The notes under the pieces are model-generated. The model was not told the DNA's origin, ran no database searches, and worked only from the letters and a program-made list of their open reading frames with translations. 64,000 nt of DNA from DATLNF01 sp035536235 (GTDB lineage: Bacteria; Actinomycetota; Actinomycetes; BP-191): positions 1 to 64,000 of the forward strand of contig DATLOQ010000045.1 in assembly GCA_035536235.1 (NCBI GenBank). Direction: 5' to 3'. Position 1 is the stretch's first letter, and the number at the start of each line of letters is the position of its first letter. Both the position numbers and the translations under genes were made by a program. Below, piece after piece: positions 1 to 8,633 of the stretch.

Positions 1-40
1 CTTTTCAGGCGCGCGCTCGTACCAACTGAGCTACCTGCCC
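1..40 (-). tRNA. tRNA-Phe(GAA), cut by the window edge
   Basis: Only the 5' half is present. Read on the minus strand from 40, it has a GGGCAGG acceptor strand, TA, a GCTC/GAGC D stem and an anticodon loop CTGAAAA, giving anticodon GAA. It is the last gene of a Glu-Asp-Phe tRNA cluster, a common arrangement in actinomycetes. The 3' half lies outside the window. Confidence 0.9.
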
Positions 41-51
41 TCGGTGCTGCG

Positions 52-126
52 CGGTCCCGACGGGATTTGAACCCGCGACCTCCGCCTTGACAGGGCGGCG
101 TGCACTCCAAACTGCACTACGGGACC
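52..126 (-). tRNA. tRNA-Asp(GTC)
   Basis: The minus strand folds as a full cloverleaf: acceptor GGTCCCG/CGGGACC, anticodon loop CTGTCAA (anticodon GTC), and a T arm with loop TTCAAAT. The discriminator base is G, as expected for Asp. No CCA is encoded. It lies 29 bp after tRNA-Glu and 11 bp before tRNA-Phe, so the three are probably co-transcribed. Confidence 0.96.
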
Positions 127-155
127 TTGCGAGAAACGCCTCGCGGTGGTGCTGG

Positions 156-228
156 TGCCCCCAACGGGATTCGAACCCGTGCTGCCGCCTTGAAAGGGCG
201 GAGTCCTAGGCCACTAGACGATGGGGAC
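156..228 (-). tRNA. tRNA-Glu(TTC)
   Basis: Minus-strand cloverleaf with acceptor GTCCCCA/TGGGGGC, anticodon loop CTTTCAA (anticodon TTC) and T loop TTCGAAT. No CCA is encoded. It is the promoter-proximal gene of the Glu-Asp-Phe cluster; 229-349 upstream holds only its presumed promoter and the leader of the divergent gene at 350. Confidence 0.96.
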
Positions 229-349
229 GGCCGATAAGCCGGACGGACCGTACGCCTAGCCGTCGGGGAACCGGCCAAGTGTAGCGGCCGCCTCGCGGCG
301 GAGCACAATCGTCGCAGGTGCCCACCCGTCGTACGTCGAACGGAGAGGC

Positions 350-970
350 ATGCCTCGTCGCCTGGTGGTCGCTGCCGCCGCCCTCGCGGTGGCCGGCCTC
401 GTGTCGCCGGCCGGCGCTGCGGCGTACGCCGGCGAGTCGCTGGTCGCCCAGGCTGCCGTCCGAGTGCGCGGCACTGACGGCGAGCAGTACCAGGTCGAGG
501 TGCAGGTCGCCCGCCATGACCTCGAGGGTGCCAAGGTCGACCACGTGCTGCGGATTCGGCTGGCCACCTGTGGCGAGCACGGCTGCTTCGGCCCGTTCTA
601 CGCCGCCGACGTGTCACCGTCGGCTGTCACCTTCACTGACAACACTGCGGCAGTGAAGGCGACGTTCGCCGGCGCGCAGTTCGACGTCACCTGGCAGGCA
701 CGGCGGGCGAAGAAGGCTTTCGACCCGACCAAGTCCGAGCCGAAGGCCGATCAAGGAAGCGGCGCTGTGGTGGTCACCGCCCATCGGGATGTCCGCAGCG
801 CTCCGGCCGTCGTCCGGTTCGTCGGGCTCGTCTGCAAGACCCCGTCGTCGTCGATCACCAACCAGGTCGGCGCCGTCGTCACCCAGGATGACCGCGACGA
901 GCAGGACGCCCCGGCGAAGCTGCCCAAGGGCTTCTTCAAGACGGCGACCCGCAAGCCCCGCTGCTTCTGA
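350..970 (+). CDS. Secreted protein of unknown function
   Basis: The 206-residue product starts with a clear Sec signal peptide: basic MPRR, a hydrophobic Ala/Val/Leu core and an AxA-like cleavage region near residues 22-27. The mature part is about 180 residues with four cysteines (TCGEHGC, LVCKT and the C-terminal CF), which could form two disulfides outside the membrane. A GGAGAGG ribosome binding site sits just before the ATG. It is divergent from the tRNA cluster and is followed by tRNA-Lys. I do not recognise a family, and no catalytic motif is visible. Confidence 0.75.
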   Translation: MPRRLVVAAAALAVAGLVSPAGAAAYAGESLVAQAAVRVRGTDGEQYQVEVQVARHDLEGAKVDHVLRIRLATCGEHGCFGPFYAADVSPSAVTFTDNTAAVKATFAGAQFDVTWQARRAKKAFDPTKSEPKADQGSGAVVVTAHRDVRSAPAVVRFVGLVCKTPSSSITNQVGAVVTQDDRDEQDAPAKLPKGFFKTATRKPRCF

Positions 971-1064
971 TGTGAGGCTGGCTAACCCGACTGGTTGGAG
1001 CGCCGGCGCGTCATAGAGGATGCGCCCGCGCTCCAAACCCTCGAATGCGGCAGGATGGGACCGC

Positions 1065-1137
1065 GGGCCGGTAGCTCAGTTGGCAGAGCAGCAGCCTTTT
1101 AAGCTGACGCGCGAGAGTTCGAGCCTCTCCCGGCCCA
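1065..1137 (+). tRNA. tRNA-Lys(TTT)
   Basis: Plus-strand cloverleaf with acceptor GGGCCGG/CCGGCCC, anticodon loop CTTTTAA (anticodon TTT) and T stem GAGAG/CTCTC. The discriminator is A and CC follows. The outermost anticodon-stem pair (27-43) reads G-A, a mismatch; the other four pairs are intact. The gene is a lone tRNA between two coding regions. Confidence 0.93.
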
Positions 1138-1211
1138 CCGAGGTCTTACCGTTCGATGACTGAGTTCGTACGCCGGCGTCGCGGAGGGCGGCGGTCGCTT
1201 ATCGTCAGGTC

Positions 1212-2834
1212 ATGGGTCGTACGGCGCAGCGCGCGCGCGAGCAGGCAGCGGTAGACCCGCCCCCCGCGCGCGCGTTGCCCGACAGAGCGTGGGCCGCGCT
1301 TTCCGGTGTGCTCGCCGCCGCGGTGTCGCTCGGCTTCACCGAGCTGCTCGCGGCCGGCTCCGACAGCGTGCCGTCGCTGGTCAAGGCGGTCGGCGGCGTC
1401 GTGATCGACGCCGCGCCGATCGTGGTCACCGAGTGGGCCATTCAGACCTTCGGCCGCAACGACAAGACCGTGCTGCTCGCCGGCGTGCTGATCCTGGCGC
1501 TCGTCTTCGGCGCGCTGCTCGGCGTGGCCGCGCGTAGAGACATGACGAAAGCCGCGGCTGGCTTCGGCGCATTCGCCTTGCTCGGCGTCCTCGCCGCCCG
1601 CCAGGACCCGCTGACCGCCGTGCCGTGGACCGTGGTCGTCGCGGCGGTCGGTGCGCTGGTCGGAGTGGGCGCGCTCGCCAAGCTGCTCGCCGCGGCCACC
1701 CCGCGATCCGGGCCGCGACAGCCCGGGGTGGGCCAGCCCAAGAACGAACCCGGCACTACCTCGATGGACCGGCGTCGATTCCTGAGCCTCGCCGCCGTAA
1801 TCGGCGTCGTCGCGGTGGGAGCCGCGACGGCAGGGCGCGCGGTGTCCGACATGGGTCGGGCCGCCGTCATGGCGGCCCGCGCGGCGCTACGCCTTCCGGC
1901 GGTTGTCGCGCCGCTGCCACCGATCCCGGCCGGGGCCACCCTCGCCATACCCGGCCTCACGCCGCTGGTCACCTCCAACACCGGCTTCTACCGGATCGAC
2001 ACCGCCCTCGAGGTGCCGCGCGTCGACCCGGACACCTGGACGCTGACCATCGACGGCATGGTCGACCGTCCGCTGCGCCTCACCCTTGCAGACCTCATGG
2101 CGATGCCGCAGGTCGAGGCTGACATCACCATCGCCTGCGTGTCGAACGAGGTCGGCGGTGACCTGATCGGGTCGGCGCGGTGGCAAGGCGTGCGGCTGGC
2201 CGACCTGCTGGACAAGGCAGGCGTGCAGCCAGGCGCCACCCAGCTCGCCTCGCAGTCGGTCGACGGCTGGACCTGCGGTTTCCCCACGGAAGCGGCGCGG
2301 GACGGCCGCGAGGCGCTCGTCGCGATCGGCATGAACGGCGAGCTGCTGCCCCTGCAGCACGGCTTCCCGGCGCGTCTCGTCGTACCCGGTCTCTACGGCT
2401 ACGTCTCGTCCACCAAGTGGCTCAGCCACATCCGGCTGACCACCCTCGAGGACTTCGACGGCTACTGGGTGCCGCGGGGGTGGTCCAAGCTCGGCCCGAT
2501 CAAGATCCACTCGCGGATCGACGTGCCCGACAGCGGCACCCGGATCCCGGCCGGGCGGACCCCGATCGCCGGTGTCGCCTGGGCTCAGCGCCGGGGCATC
2601 GCGACAGTCGAGGTGCAGGTCGACGACGAGCCGTGGGTCGCTGCCCGCCTCTCCGACGAGGTCGGCGTCGACATGTGGCGTCAGTGGGTGGTGGAGTGGG
2701 ACGCCACGCCGGGCGAACACCGCATCGCAGTGCGTACGACGGATCGCACCGGTGAAGTCCAGACCGCAGAGCGCCGCGACGTGATGCCCGACGGTGCCAC
2801 GGGACACCACACCGTGCAGGTCCGCGTCACCTAA
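1212..2834 (+). CDS. Membrane-anchored molybdopterin-dependent oxidoreductase, sulfite-oxidase-like
   Basis: The 540-residue protein has two parts. Residues about 27-160 form five hydrophobic segments. A twin-arginine-like stretch MDRRRFLSLAAV near residue 185 leads a sixth. From about 250 to 440 lies the Oxidored_molyb fold, with the conserved ITIACVSN segment; Cys309 is the expected molybdenum ligand. The C-terminal ~110 residues are the Mo-co dimerisation beta domain (GVAWAQRRGI, VEVQVDDEPW). The catalytic domain probably faces outside the membrane. The substrate cannot be told from sequence; YedY-like or sulfite-oxidase-like reactions on small S- or N-oxides are possible. No cytochrome partner is adjacent. 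The start ATG is the first after tRNA-Lys. Confidence 0.88.
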   Translation: MGRTAQRAREQAAVDPPPARALPDRAWAALSGVLAAAVSLGFTELLAAGSDSVPSLVKAVGGVVIDAAPIVVTEWAIQTFGRNDKTVLLAGVLILALVFGALLGVAARRDMTKAAAGFGAFALLGVLAARQDPLTAVPWTVVVAAVGALVGVGALAKLLAAATPRSGPRQPGVGQPKNEPGTTSMDRRRFLSLAAVIGVVAVGAATAGRAVSDMGRAAVMAARAALRLPAVVAPLPPIPAGATLAIPGLTPLVTSNTGFYRIDTALEVPRVDPDTWTLTIDGMVDRPLRLTLADLMAMPQVEADITIACVSNEVGGDLIGSARWQGVRLADLLDKAGVQPGATQLASQSVDGWTCGFPTEAARDGREALVAIGMNGELLPLQHGFPARLVVPGLYGYVSSTKWLSHIRLTTLEDFDGYWVPRGWSKLGPIKIHSRIDVPDSGTRIPAGRTPIAGVAWAQRRGIATVEVQVDDEPWVAARLSDEVGVDMWRQWVVEWDATPGEHRIAVRTTDRTGEVQTAERRDVMPDGATGHHTVQVRVT

Positions 2835-2903
2835 GCGGCGAGGCCTCGGCATAGCATGGCTATCCGGCGCCTTCGCGTCGCAGGTCTTCCAGAGGAGCCA
2901 GCC

Positions 2904-3719
2904 ATGCGCCGTCGTCTCGCAGCTGCCGCCGTCGCCGTTGCCGTGGGCCTCACCGCAGGTGGGTGCGGCGGCGATAGCAGTGCGATCGAGATCGTCCGGG
3001 CGTCGAGTGCCAAGACGGTCGGCGCGGAGTCCGCGAAGGTCAGCATTGCCCTCGACTCCGTGGTCGAAGGAGAGCCGGTGAAGTTCAAGGCAGACGGCGC
3101 ATTCGACTTCGGCGGGCGCAAGGGCGTGCTCACGCTGGACCTAGGGTCACTGCTGGCCGGTACGACGCTGGAGACGCGCCTCCTCGGTGACACCGCTTAC
3201 GTCAGCACCCCGGCCGCGCTCACCGGCGTCCTCGGCGGCAAGAAGTTCCTCAAGCTCGACATCAAGGCGCTCGCGGCGCAGAACAAGCAGTTCGGCAGTC
3301 TCTCCGGCGGCACCGATCCCACCTCCGGCGTGGAGGCGCTCCGGGGTGCGAAGGATGTGACCGAGGTCGGCAAGGAAGACGTTCGGGGCGAGTCGACCAC
3401 GCACTATCGGGGCACGATCGACTTGGACATGGCGAAGTCCGAGGTCGAGGGAGACGCGGCGGAGGCCGTGGACGAGCTCAAGACCCTGCTGCAGAGCGAG
3501 GAGATCCCCTACGACGTCTGGATCGACGACGACGGCCGAGTCCGTCGTACGAAATTCGTGGTGGAGGCTGCGCCGTCGGCGAAGACCAACAACAAGGCAG
3601 TGTCGACGGCGATGACCATCGAGCTGTTCGACTTCGGCACGAACGTCGACGTGGTCGAGCCACCCGCTGCCGAGGTCGCCGACGGCAACGGCCTGCTCGC
3701 CGGCGTCGGCGGCGGGTGA
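2904..3719 (+). CDS. LppX/LprG-like lipoprotein
   Basis: The 271-residue product begins MRRRLAAAAV and has a lipobox LTAGGC, so Cys about 20 should be lipidated after export. The rest resembles the LppX_LprAFG family, small lipoproteins with a beta-sheet pocket for lipids (segments FDFGGRKG, DTAYVSTP, YDVWIDDDGRVRR). I start at ATG 2904, not at the in-frame ATG 2856, because AGAGGAG lies just upstream and the signal peptide then has normal length. The PsiE-like gene follows after 10 bp, suggesting co-transcription. Lipid transport to the cell surface is inferred from the family. Confidence 0.72.
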   Translation: MRRRLAAAAVAVAVGLTAGGCGGDSSAIEIVRASSAKTVGAESAKVSIALDSVVEGEPVKFKADGAFDFGGRKGVLTLDLGSLLAGTTLETRLLGDTAYVSTPAALTGVLGGKKFLKLDIKALAAQNKQFGSLSGGTDPTSGVEALRGAKDVTEVGKEDVRGESTTHYRGTIDLDMAKSEVEGDAAEAVDELKTLLQSEEIPYDVWIDDDGRVRRTKFVVEAAPSAKTNNKAVSTAMTIELFDFGTNVDVVEPPAAEVADGNGLLAGVGGG

Positions 3720-3729
3720 CGGAGCAATC

Positions 3730-4206
3730 GTGAGCACGCCCACGACGCGCGAGAGCAAAGCGCAGGGGCTCATCGACCGGTGCCTCAACGCCGCGGAGGA
3801 CTTCCTCTACGTCGTCCTGGCCCTGCTGCTCGTCCTGGGCGCAGCGGTCTTGCTCGCCCAGGCGACCTACGAGCTGGCGACGCAGCTTGACGAGGGTGCG
3901 GCCGAGGCAGTCAAGAGCGCGCTGGAGAGCCTGCTGCTCGTCTTCATCCTGGTCGAGCTGCTCGCGGCCATCCGCGCCACCATTCGGGAGCGCAAACTGG
4001 TGGCTGAGCCGTTCCTGCTCGTCGGGATCATCGCGTCGATCAAGGAGATCGTCGTCATCGCCATCGACGCGAAGTCAGACTTCGGGGCGAAGGACGACAG
4101 CTTCACTGACGCGATGATCGCCATCGGGGTGCTCGCCGGGGTGCTGCTCGTCCTCAGCATCGCCACGCTGCTGGTCCGTCGCAAGGAGCGAGAGCCAGCC
4201 GAGTAG
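3730..4206 (+). CDS. PsiE-like small membrane protein
   Basis: The 158-residue product has four hydrophobic segments (about 27-48, 66-85, 93-115 and 130-150) separated by short charged loops. This matches the phosphate-starvation-inducible PsiE family in length and pattern. Its molecular role is unknown. The start is GTG with GGAG six bases upstream. It lies 10 bp behind the lipoprotein gene. A strong hairpin at 4212-4244 follows the stop. No PHO box is visible directly upstream, so phosphate control is not shown here. Confidence 0.72.
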   Translation: MSTPTTRESKAQGLIDRCLNAAEDFLYVVLALLLVLGAAVLLAQATYELATQLDEGAAEAVKSALESLLLVFILVELLAAIRATIRERKLVAEPFLLVGIIASIKEIVVIAIDAKSDFGAKDDSFTDAMIAIGVLAGVLLVLSIATLLVRRKEREPAE

Positions 4207-4211
4207 CCGTC

Positions 4212-4244
4212 CGTCGCCGTGGGGTGCAGCTCCCCACGGCGACG
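4212..4244. terminator. Bidirectional hairpin terminator
   Basis: A perfect 13-bp inverted repeat (CGTCGCCGTGGGG / CCCCACGGCGACG) with a 7-base loop lies between the convergent PsiE-like gene and the hemerythrin gene. There is no long T run, as is common in high-GC actinomycetes. Confidence 0.75.
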
Positions 4245-4256
4245 CAAGGGTAGGCG

Positions 4257-4832
4257 CTAGCTCTTCTTGCGGAGCAGCCCGCGACGTCCGGTGGACTTGG
4301 CCTTGCTGGCGACCTTGTCCGCGACGGCAGCGGCCGGCCCGGCGACCAGGTTGCCCGGCGGAGTGTCCGGCGCCTTGGGGTGGGGTCGGGTGGGCGCCGC
4401 GGTCTTGGCCTGCGCCAGCGTGTCGCCGAGCTCCGTCAGCGCCTTGCGCCCCATCGCCTCGCGGACCTTGGGGAACATCTCCGTCTCTTCTTCCTCGACG
4501 TGGTGGCGCACGGCCTCCATGAGGACCTTCATCTTGGGAGTGAACCGCTCCTCCTCCGGCGACATCTTCTCCAGCTCGCTCAAGGTCCACTTCACGATGT
4601 GGTGCTCCTCGAGCCCCTCCAGGACGACGTCCTTGATCGCCTCAGCCTCTTTGCGCACGGCCGGGTAGAAGAACTGCTCCTCGATGGTGGCGTGCACCGA
4701 GAGCGCCTCGATCACCTTGTCGACGACTTCACGCTTCTGCGTGTAGGCCTCGTCACCGAGCTTCTCGAACTGCTTGAAGAGCTTCTCTACTTCTTTGTGG
4801 TCGGCCTTGAGCAGGACGATGGCGTCAGGCAT
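4257..4832 (-). CDS. Hemerythrin HHE domain protein
   Basis: The 191-residue protein has an N-terminal four-helix hemerythrin domain (about 1-140). Likely iron ligands are visible: His12 in KADHKEVEKL, the HATIEEQFF segment, HH in EEHHIVKW and HHVEEEETEMFP. Such proteins bind a di-iron site and are linked to O2, NO or redox sensing. The C-terminal ~50 residues are Pro/Ala/Lys-rich and end in RRGLLRKKS, a basic low-complexity tail. AGGAGG stands eight bases before the ATG. It follows the F420-type oxidoreductase gene by 17 bp, probably in one operon. Confidence 0.88.
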   Translation of the reverse strand: MPDAIVLLKADHKEVEKLFKQFEKLGDEAYTQKREVVDKVIEALSVHATIEEQFFYPAVRKEAEAIKDVVLEGLEEHHIVKWTLSELEKMSPEEERFTPKMKVLMEAVRHHVEEEETEMFPKVREAMGRKALTELGDTLAQAKTAAPTRPHPKAPDTPPGNLVAGPAAAVADKVASKAKSTGRRGLLRKKS

Positions 4833-4849
4833 TGCAGGAGCCTCCTGGA

Positions 4850-5839
4850 CTAGTGGTGGAGCGAGGGAAGCAGCTCCCTCTCCGCGAAGGAGAGGAATCC
4901 GCGCTGGTCAGGGCCGATCTGGTGGAAGTAGATGTGGTCGAAGCCGGCATCTCGGTAAGTGTGCACCGACTGCAGAATCGGCTCCAACTGGGGCCCGCAG
5001 GGAATGTTCTCGAGAATCTGCTCGTCGCTGAGCACCGACGTTGCGGACTCGAAGAACGATGGCAGGGCGAGCTCTTGGGCGAGCTGACCAGGCAGTGCGG
5101 TGTTCGGCCACTGCTGTACGGCGGTCTTGCGCGCCTCGTCCTCCCGCTCGGCCCAGCACAGGGTCACCTGCGCGTAGCGGGGACCGCTGCCGCCAGCGCG
5201 ATGGAAAGCCTCTATCAGCCCGGCGTCGGGTGCCATGCCCCAGTACCCGTCGCCGATCCGGCCGGCCAGGTCCGCGGACTTCGGGCCGGCTCCAGAGACG
5301 ATCACTGGCGGAGCAGACTCCGGCGTCGTGTAGAGGCGGGCGTTCTCCACGGTGTAGTGCCGGCCCCGATGACTGAACAGCTCGCCGCGCCACATCTCAC
5401 GAATGATGCCCACGGCCTCCTCGAGCATCTCGAGCCGGACGTCGGCGGGCGGCCAGTGGCGGCCGGTCACGTGCTCGTTCAGTGCCTCGCCGGTGCCGAC
5501 TCCGAAGAAGAACCGCCCAGGCATCATCGCGGCGACGGTCGCGCTCGCCTGAGCGATGATGGCCGGGTGGATTCGCTGAATCGGGGCGGTGACTCCCGTG
5601 CCCACCTGGATCCGCTCTGTCGCGCCCGCGATCCCGCCGAGGACGGCCCAGACGAAGGGGCTGTGCCCCTGCGCGTCTACCCAGGGGTGGAAGTGGTCGC
5701 TCACCGAGAGGAAGTCGAAGCCGAGCTCTTCGGCCCGCCGGGCGTTGGCCACCAAGGCCGTAGGCGGGTGCTCCTCGCTGGACAGGGCGTACCCGTAGCT
5801 CACCATGGGGAGGTGCGTACCCCGTTGCTTCCCGTTCAC
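4850..5839 (-). CDS. F420-type LLM oxidoreductase, glucose-6-phosphate-dehydrogenase-like
   Basis: The 329-residue protein belongs to the luciferase-like monooxygenase (TIM barrel) family. It contains FDFLSVSDHFHPW, WAVLGGIAGATERIQVGTGVTAP and PGRFFFGVGTGEALNEH, typical of the F420-dependent glucose-6-phosphate dehydrogenase-like subgroup (TIGR03557 type). These enzymes use coenzyme F420 to oxidise or reduce a small substrate in the cytosol; the substrate is unknown. The GTG at 5839 is used, but ATG 5806 (MVSYGYAL) matches the usual N-terminus of relatives and is equally possible. It is first in a two-gene operon with the hemerythrin. Confidence 0.85.
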   Translation of the reverse strand: MNGKQRGTHLPMVSYGYALSSEEHPPTALVANARRAEELGFDFLSVSDHFHPWVDAQGHSPFVWAVLGGIAGATERIQVGTGVTAPIQRIHPAIIAQASATVAAMMPGRFFFGVGTGEALNEHVTGRHWPPADVRLEMLEEAVGIIREMWRGELFSHRGRHYTVENARLYTTPESAPPVIVSGAGPKSADLAGRIGDGYWGMAPDAGLIEAFHRAGGSGPRYAQVTLCWAEREDEARKTAVQQWPNTALPGQLAQELALPSFFESATSVLSDEQILENIPCGPQLEPILQSVHTYRDAGFDHIYFHQIGPDQRGFLSFAERELLPSLHH

Positions 5840-5883
5840 GCAACCTGATCTCCGACGCGGGTCAGCGGACGGCGGCTGCCCTG

Positions 5884-8544
5884 TTAGCGGATCACCGCTA
5901 TGGCGTCGAGCGCGACGCGTGGCCGCCCGCGGGTCGCCAGAGTCTGCACCTCGAGGGTGTGGCGGCCAATGGCGCCGAACGAGCCGGTGTACAGCAGCTG
6001 CTGCCGGGCCAACGTCGTCGAGGCGTAGGAGTCCACCGTGCGCCAGGAGCCGCCGTCAACTCTGATCCGGAGGAGCCCGCACGTGGGGCACCTCTCGCCC
6101 ACGACAGTGAAGCCGGCAGTGTCGGCGGCGAGCGTCAGACCGGCGACGGCCGTGGTGGAGTGCAGCGTCCCGAGGTACGCCGAGTCCGCTGTGCTGGATG
6201 ACCACGCCCCGGTGTAGCGCACGAAGGGATAGCGGTCGTCGACCGGTACGACGTACTGCCGGAAAGCGCTCCAGGACGAGACGTTGCCCACGGAGTCGCG
6301 GCCGCGGACCCGGAGGAAGTAGGTCTTCGTCGGCTCCGCGACCGTGCCCCCCTCTTCGCCGAAAGTGCCGGTGGTGCGTGAGGTCCCGGTGAAGCCGAAC
6401 CAGGGGCGCCACTCGCCGATATACCACTGCCCGGCCGCGTTTCGGTAGCGCTGGGTCCACTCGACGTCGAAAGTCACGCCGGGAGTCCGCGCGGCCCACT
6501 GCACGACGAACGAGCTCGTCGTGCGGCGGTCGCTCACTAGCTGCACCGTCGCGCCGGTGATCGTCACACCGGTGGGGGTGTCGAGCTTCAGGAAGTACTC
6601 GCCGTCGTCGGCACCGGTCGCCGTCCCAGCCGTGCGCCGCTCGTCGTAGGGGTCGAGCAGGAACCCCACCGCATAGCGCCCGGCCGGATAGCTGACCCGT
6701 GCTGCGCCCGGAGACGGGAAGGAGAGCGTGCCGTTGCCCAGTGGCCCCTCGATGCTGTCCACCGGCACGTCGTAGGCGCTGGCGGAGCCGCCCGCGATCA
6801 TGGGCGCCCAGACGTAGAGAGCGGTGAGGGCACTTGCCGGCGGGGTGCGGAAGGAGACGTCGAGGCTCGGCGAAGCCGGCAGAGTGATGGACCGGATGTA
6901 GCTAGAGCTGGTGCCGCGGACGAGAGTGGTGGTCTGCGTCGTACCGCTGGCCATCGGCAGGCCTTCGGGACCGTTGGTGGGGCGAACCAGCCGGATCGGC
7001 AGCCGCTCGGCCACATCGCCGGGCCCGGCCGCGACAACCTCCGCGGTGGACGGCGAGCCGGGGTCGGATTTCGGCGCGTCGTAGGTCGTCGTCACCCGAT
7101 GCAGCCGGCCGGTCCCGATGTCGCGGCTGGACTGCGCGGGTAGGCCGAGGGTGCCTGATGTAGCCGTCACCGTGGGCGGACCGTCGTCAGCCGTCCCGAT
7201 GGCGGGGTCCCACCGCAGTGCGTCCACCGTACGTCGACCGACCACCGTGGCCACGGTGTGGCCGCCGGCCATAAACACCGCGCTGAACGGCGTGCCGCCC
7301 GTTGCGAGCGAGTACGCCGTCGCGGCGTCTGCGCGGCCGGCGCCGGCACGGTAGCTCGCGCCGTTGGGCACCGCCTCGGCGCTGGCCGCGATGGCGGCTC
7401 GCGCGCGGTCGCCTCGGACGCCTGAGGAGGCGAGGCCGGCCGCGATGGCAGCGACCTGGGGCGCCGCGAAGCTGGTCCCGTCGAGCTGCTGGACCTGCGG
7501 GACTCCGGCGCTGTCGCGCCACCAGGAGGTGATGTTGGCGCCAGGGGCGACCACGTCGACGGCGCCGCCGTTGCTGAAAGCTGCCACGGTCCAGACGCCG
7601 CCGACCAGCTGGGTCGCGCCCACGCTGAGCACGCCACGGTCGCCGGCCGGGAAGTTGGGCCGCTCTGTGCCGTCGTTGCCGGTGGCGACGACGGTCACGA
7701 CGTCGGCGGCCAGCGCCTGCTCGATGGCCTCACTCACGGCCCGGCTGCGGAAGGGCCCGCCAAGACTCAGGTTGATCACCGAGACGCCGTCGTCGACCGC
7801 CCGGAGAATGGCGGCACGGACCCCGGCAGACCCGGACCCGCCCGCCGCATCGAAGACCCGGTAGCTGATGATCGTCGCGTCCGGCGCCCCGCCGACGATG
7901 CCGACGCCGTTGCCCTGGGTAGCGGCGATGATCGCTGCGACCGCCGTACCGTGGCTCTCGGTGGCGGTCAGGCCGGTGGCGGCCGGCTCGCCGGTGAAGT
8001 CGCCGCCGTCGACCACCTTGCCCGGCGTCGAGAGGTCGGGGTTGCTGGGGTCGACCCCGTCGTCGATGACCGCCACGGCGATGCCGGCGCCGCGCATGCT
8101 GCCCGCGCTGGCTGCGATCGCCTCGTCGAAGCCGACTTCCGTCCGCTCCTGGGTCGACGTCGTCTCGGCGTACCGCTCGTAGCGCACCTCGCGCTCGGCC
8201 CAGATGACGGCGTCGTGCTTGCGCAGCTCTGCGACCGCCCGCACCGGGTCTTCGCTGAGGAGGAGGTGCACGCCGTAGCGGTCAGCGGGCCCGGCTGGCC
8301 GAGCCCCGGCCGAGCGGAGGGCGAACTCGACGGCGCGGCCGGCCCCCGGCCGGAAACGGGCGAGCACCCGGGCGGTCAGGTGACTGTCCGGACTCGCTGC
8401 GGCCGGGCCGACGGTGCCTGGAGCCGCGGCGAGCGGCGCGGCGGCTGCAGCCAGGCGCCGGGGCGGCTCGGCAGCCGCCGGGAGCTCACCGGTCAGCGCG
8501 GCGGCCACCGAGGCGGCAAGTGCCCAGTGCACCGCGCGCGACAT
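5884..8544 (-). CDS. Secreted S8 subtilisin-like serine protease (paralog A)
   Basis: The 886-residue protein has a signal peptide and an N-terminal prodomain with the inhibitor-like segment AVIWAEREVRYE. The peptidase domain carries the catalytic triad: Asp161 in AVIDDGVD, His198 in ESHGTAVAA and Ser358 in DGTSFAAP, plus oxyanion Asn in ATGNDG. A ~450-residue C-terminal region looks like beta-sandwich or fibronectin-like repeats (PTGVTITGATVQLVSD, GVTFDVEWTQRY), likely for substrate or wall binding. GGAG lies six bases before the ATG. The next gene upstream on this strand is a paralog of similar design, which suggests tandem duplication. It probably acts outside the cell. Confidence 0.92.
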   Translation of the reverse strand: MSRAVHWALAASVAAALTGELPAAAEPPRRLAAAAAPLAAAPGTVGPAAASPDSHLTARVLARFRPGAGRAVEFALRSAGARPAGPADRYGVHLLLSEDPVRAVAELRKHDAVIWAEREVRYERYAETTSTQERTEVGFDEAIAASAGSMRGAGIAVAVIDDGVDPSNPDLSTPGKVVDGGDFTGEPAATGLTATESHGTAVAAIIAATQGNGVGIVGGAPDATIISYRVFDAAGGSGSAGVRAAILRAVDDGVSVINLSLGGPFRSRAVSEAIEQALAADVVTVVATGNDGTERPNFPAGDRGVLSVGATQLVGGVWTVAAFSNGGAVDVVAPGANITSWWRDSAGVPQVQQLDGTSFAAPQVAAIAAGLASSGVRGDRARAAIAASAEAVPNGASYRAGAGRADAATAYSLATGGTPFSAVFMAGGHTVATVVGRRTVDALRWDPAIGTADDGPPTVTATSGTLGLPAQSSRDIGTGRLHRVTTTYDAPKSDPGSPSTAEVVAAGPGDVAERLPIRLVRPTNGPEGLPMASGTTQTTTLVRGTSSSYIRSITLPASPSLDVSFRTPPASALTALYVWAPMIAGGSASAYDVPVDSIEGPLGNGTLSFPSPGAARVSYPAGRYAVGFLLDPYDERRTAGTATGADDGEYFLKLDTPTGVTITGATVQLVSDRRTTSSFVVQWAARTPGVTFDVEWTQRYRNAAGQWYIGEWRPWFGFTGTSRTTGTFGEEGGTVAEPTKTYFLRVRGRDSVGNVSSWSAFRQYVVPVDDRYPFVRYTGAWSSSTADSAYLGTLHSTTAVAGLTLAADTAGFTVVGERCPTCGLLRIRVDGGSWRTVDSYASTTLARQQLLYTGSFGAIGRHTLEVQTLATRGRPRVALDAIAVIR

Positions 8545-8633
8545 GGCAGCTCCGATATGAGGTGGTCGAGATTTGGCGGAAAGACTCTCTTTCAGCGCTT
8601 CGGCGTCACGCCCGACTTCTCCTGCGCTGGTCG

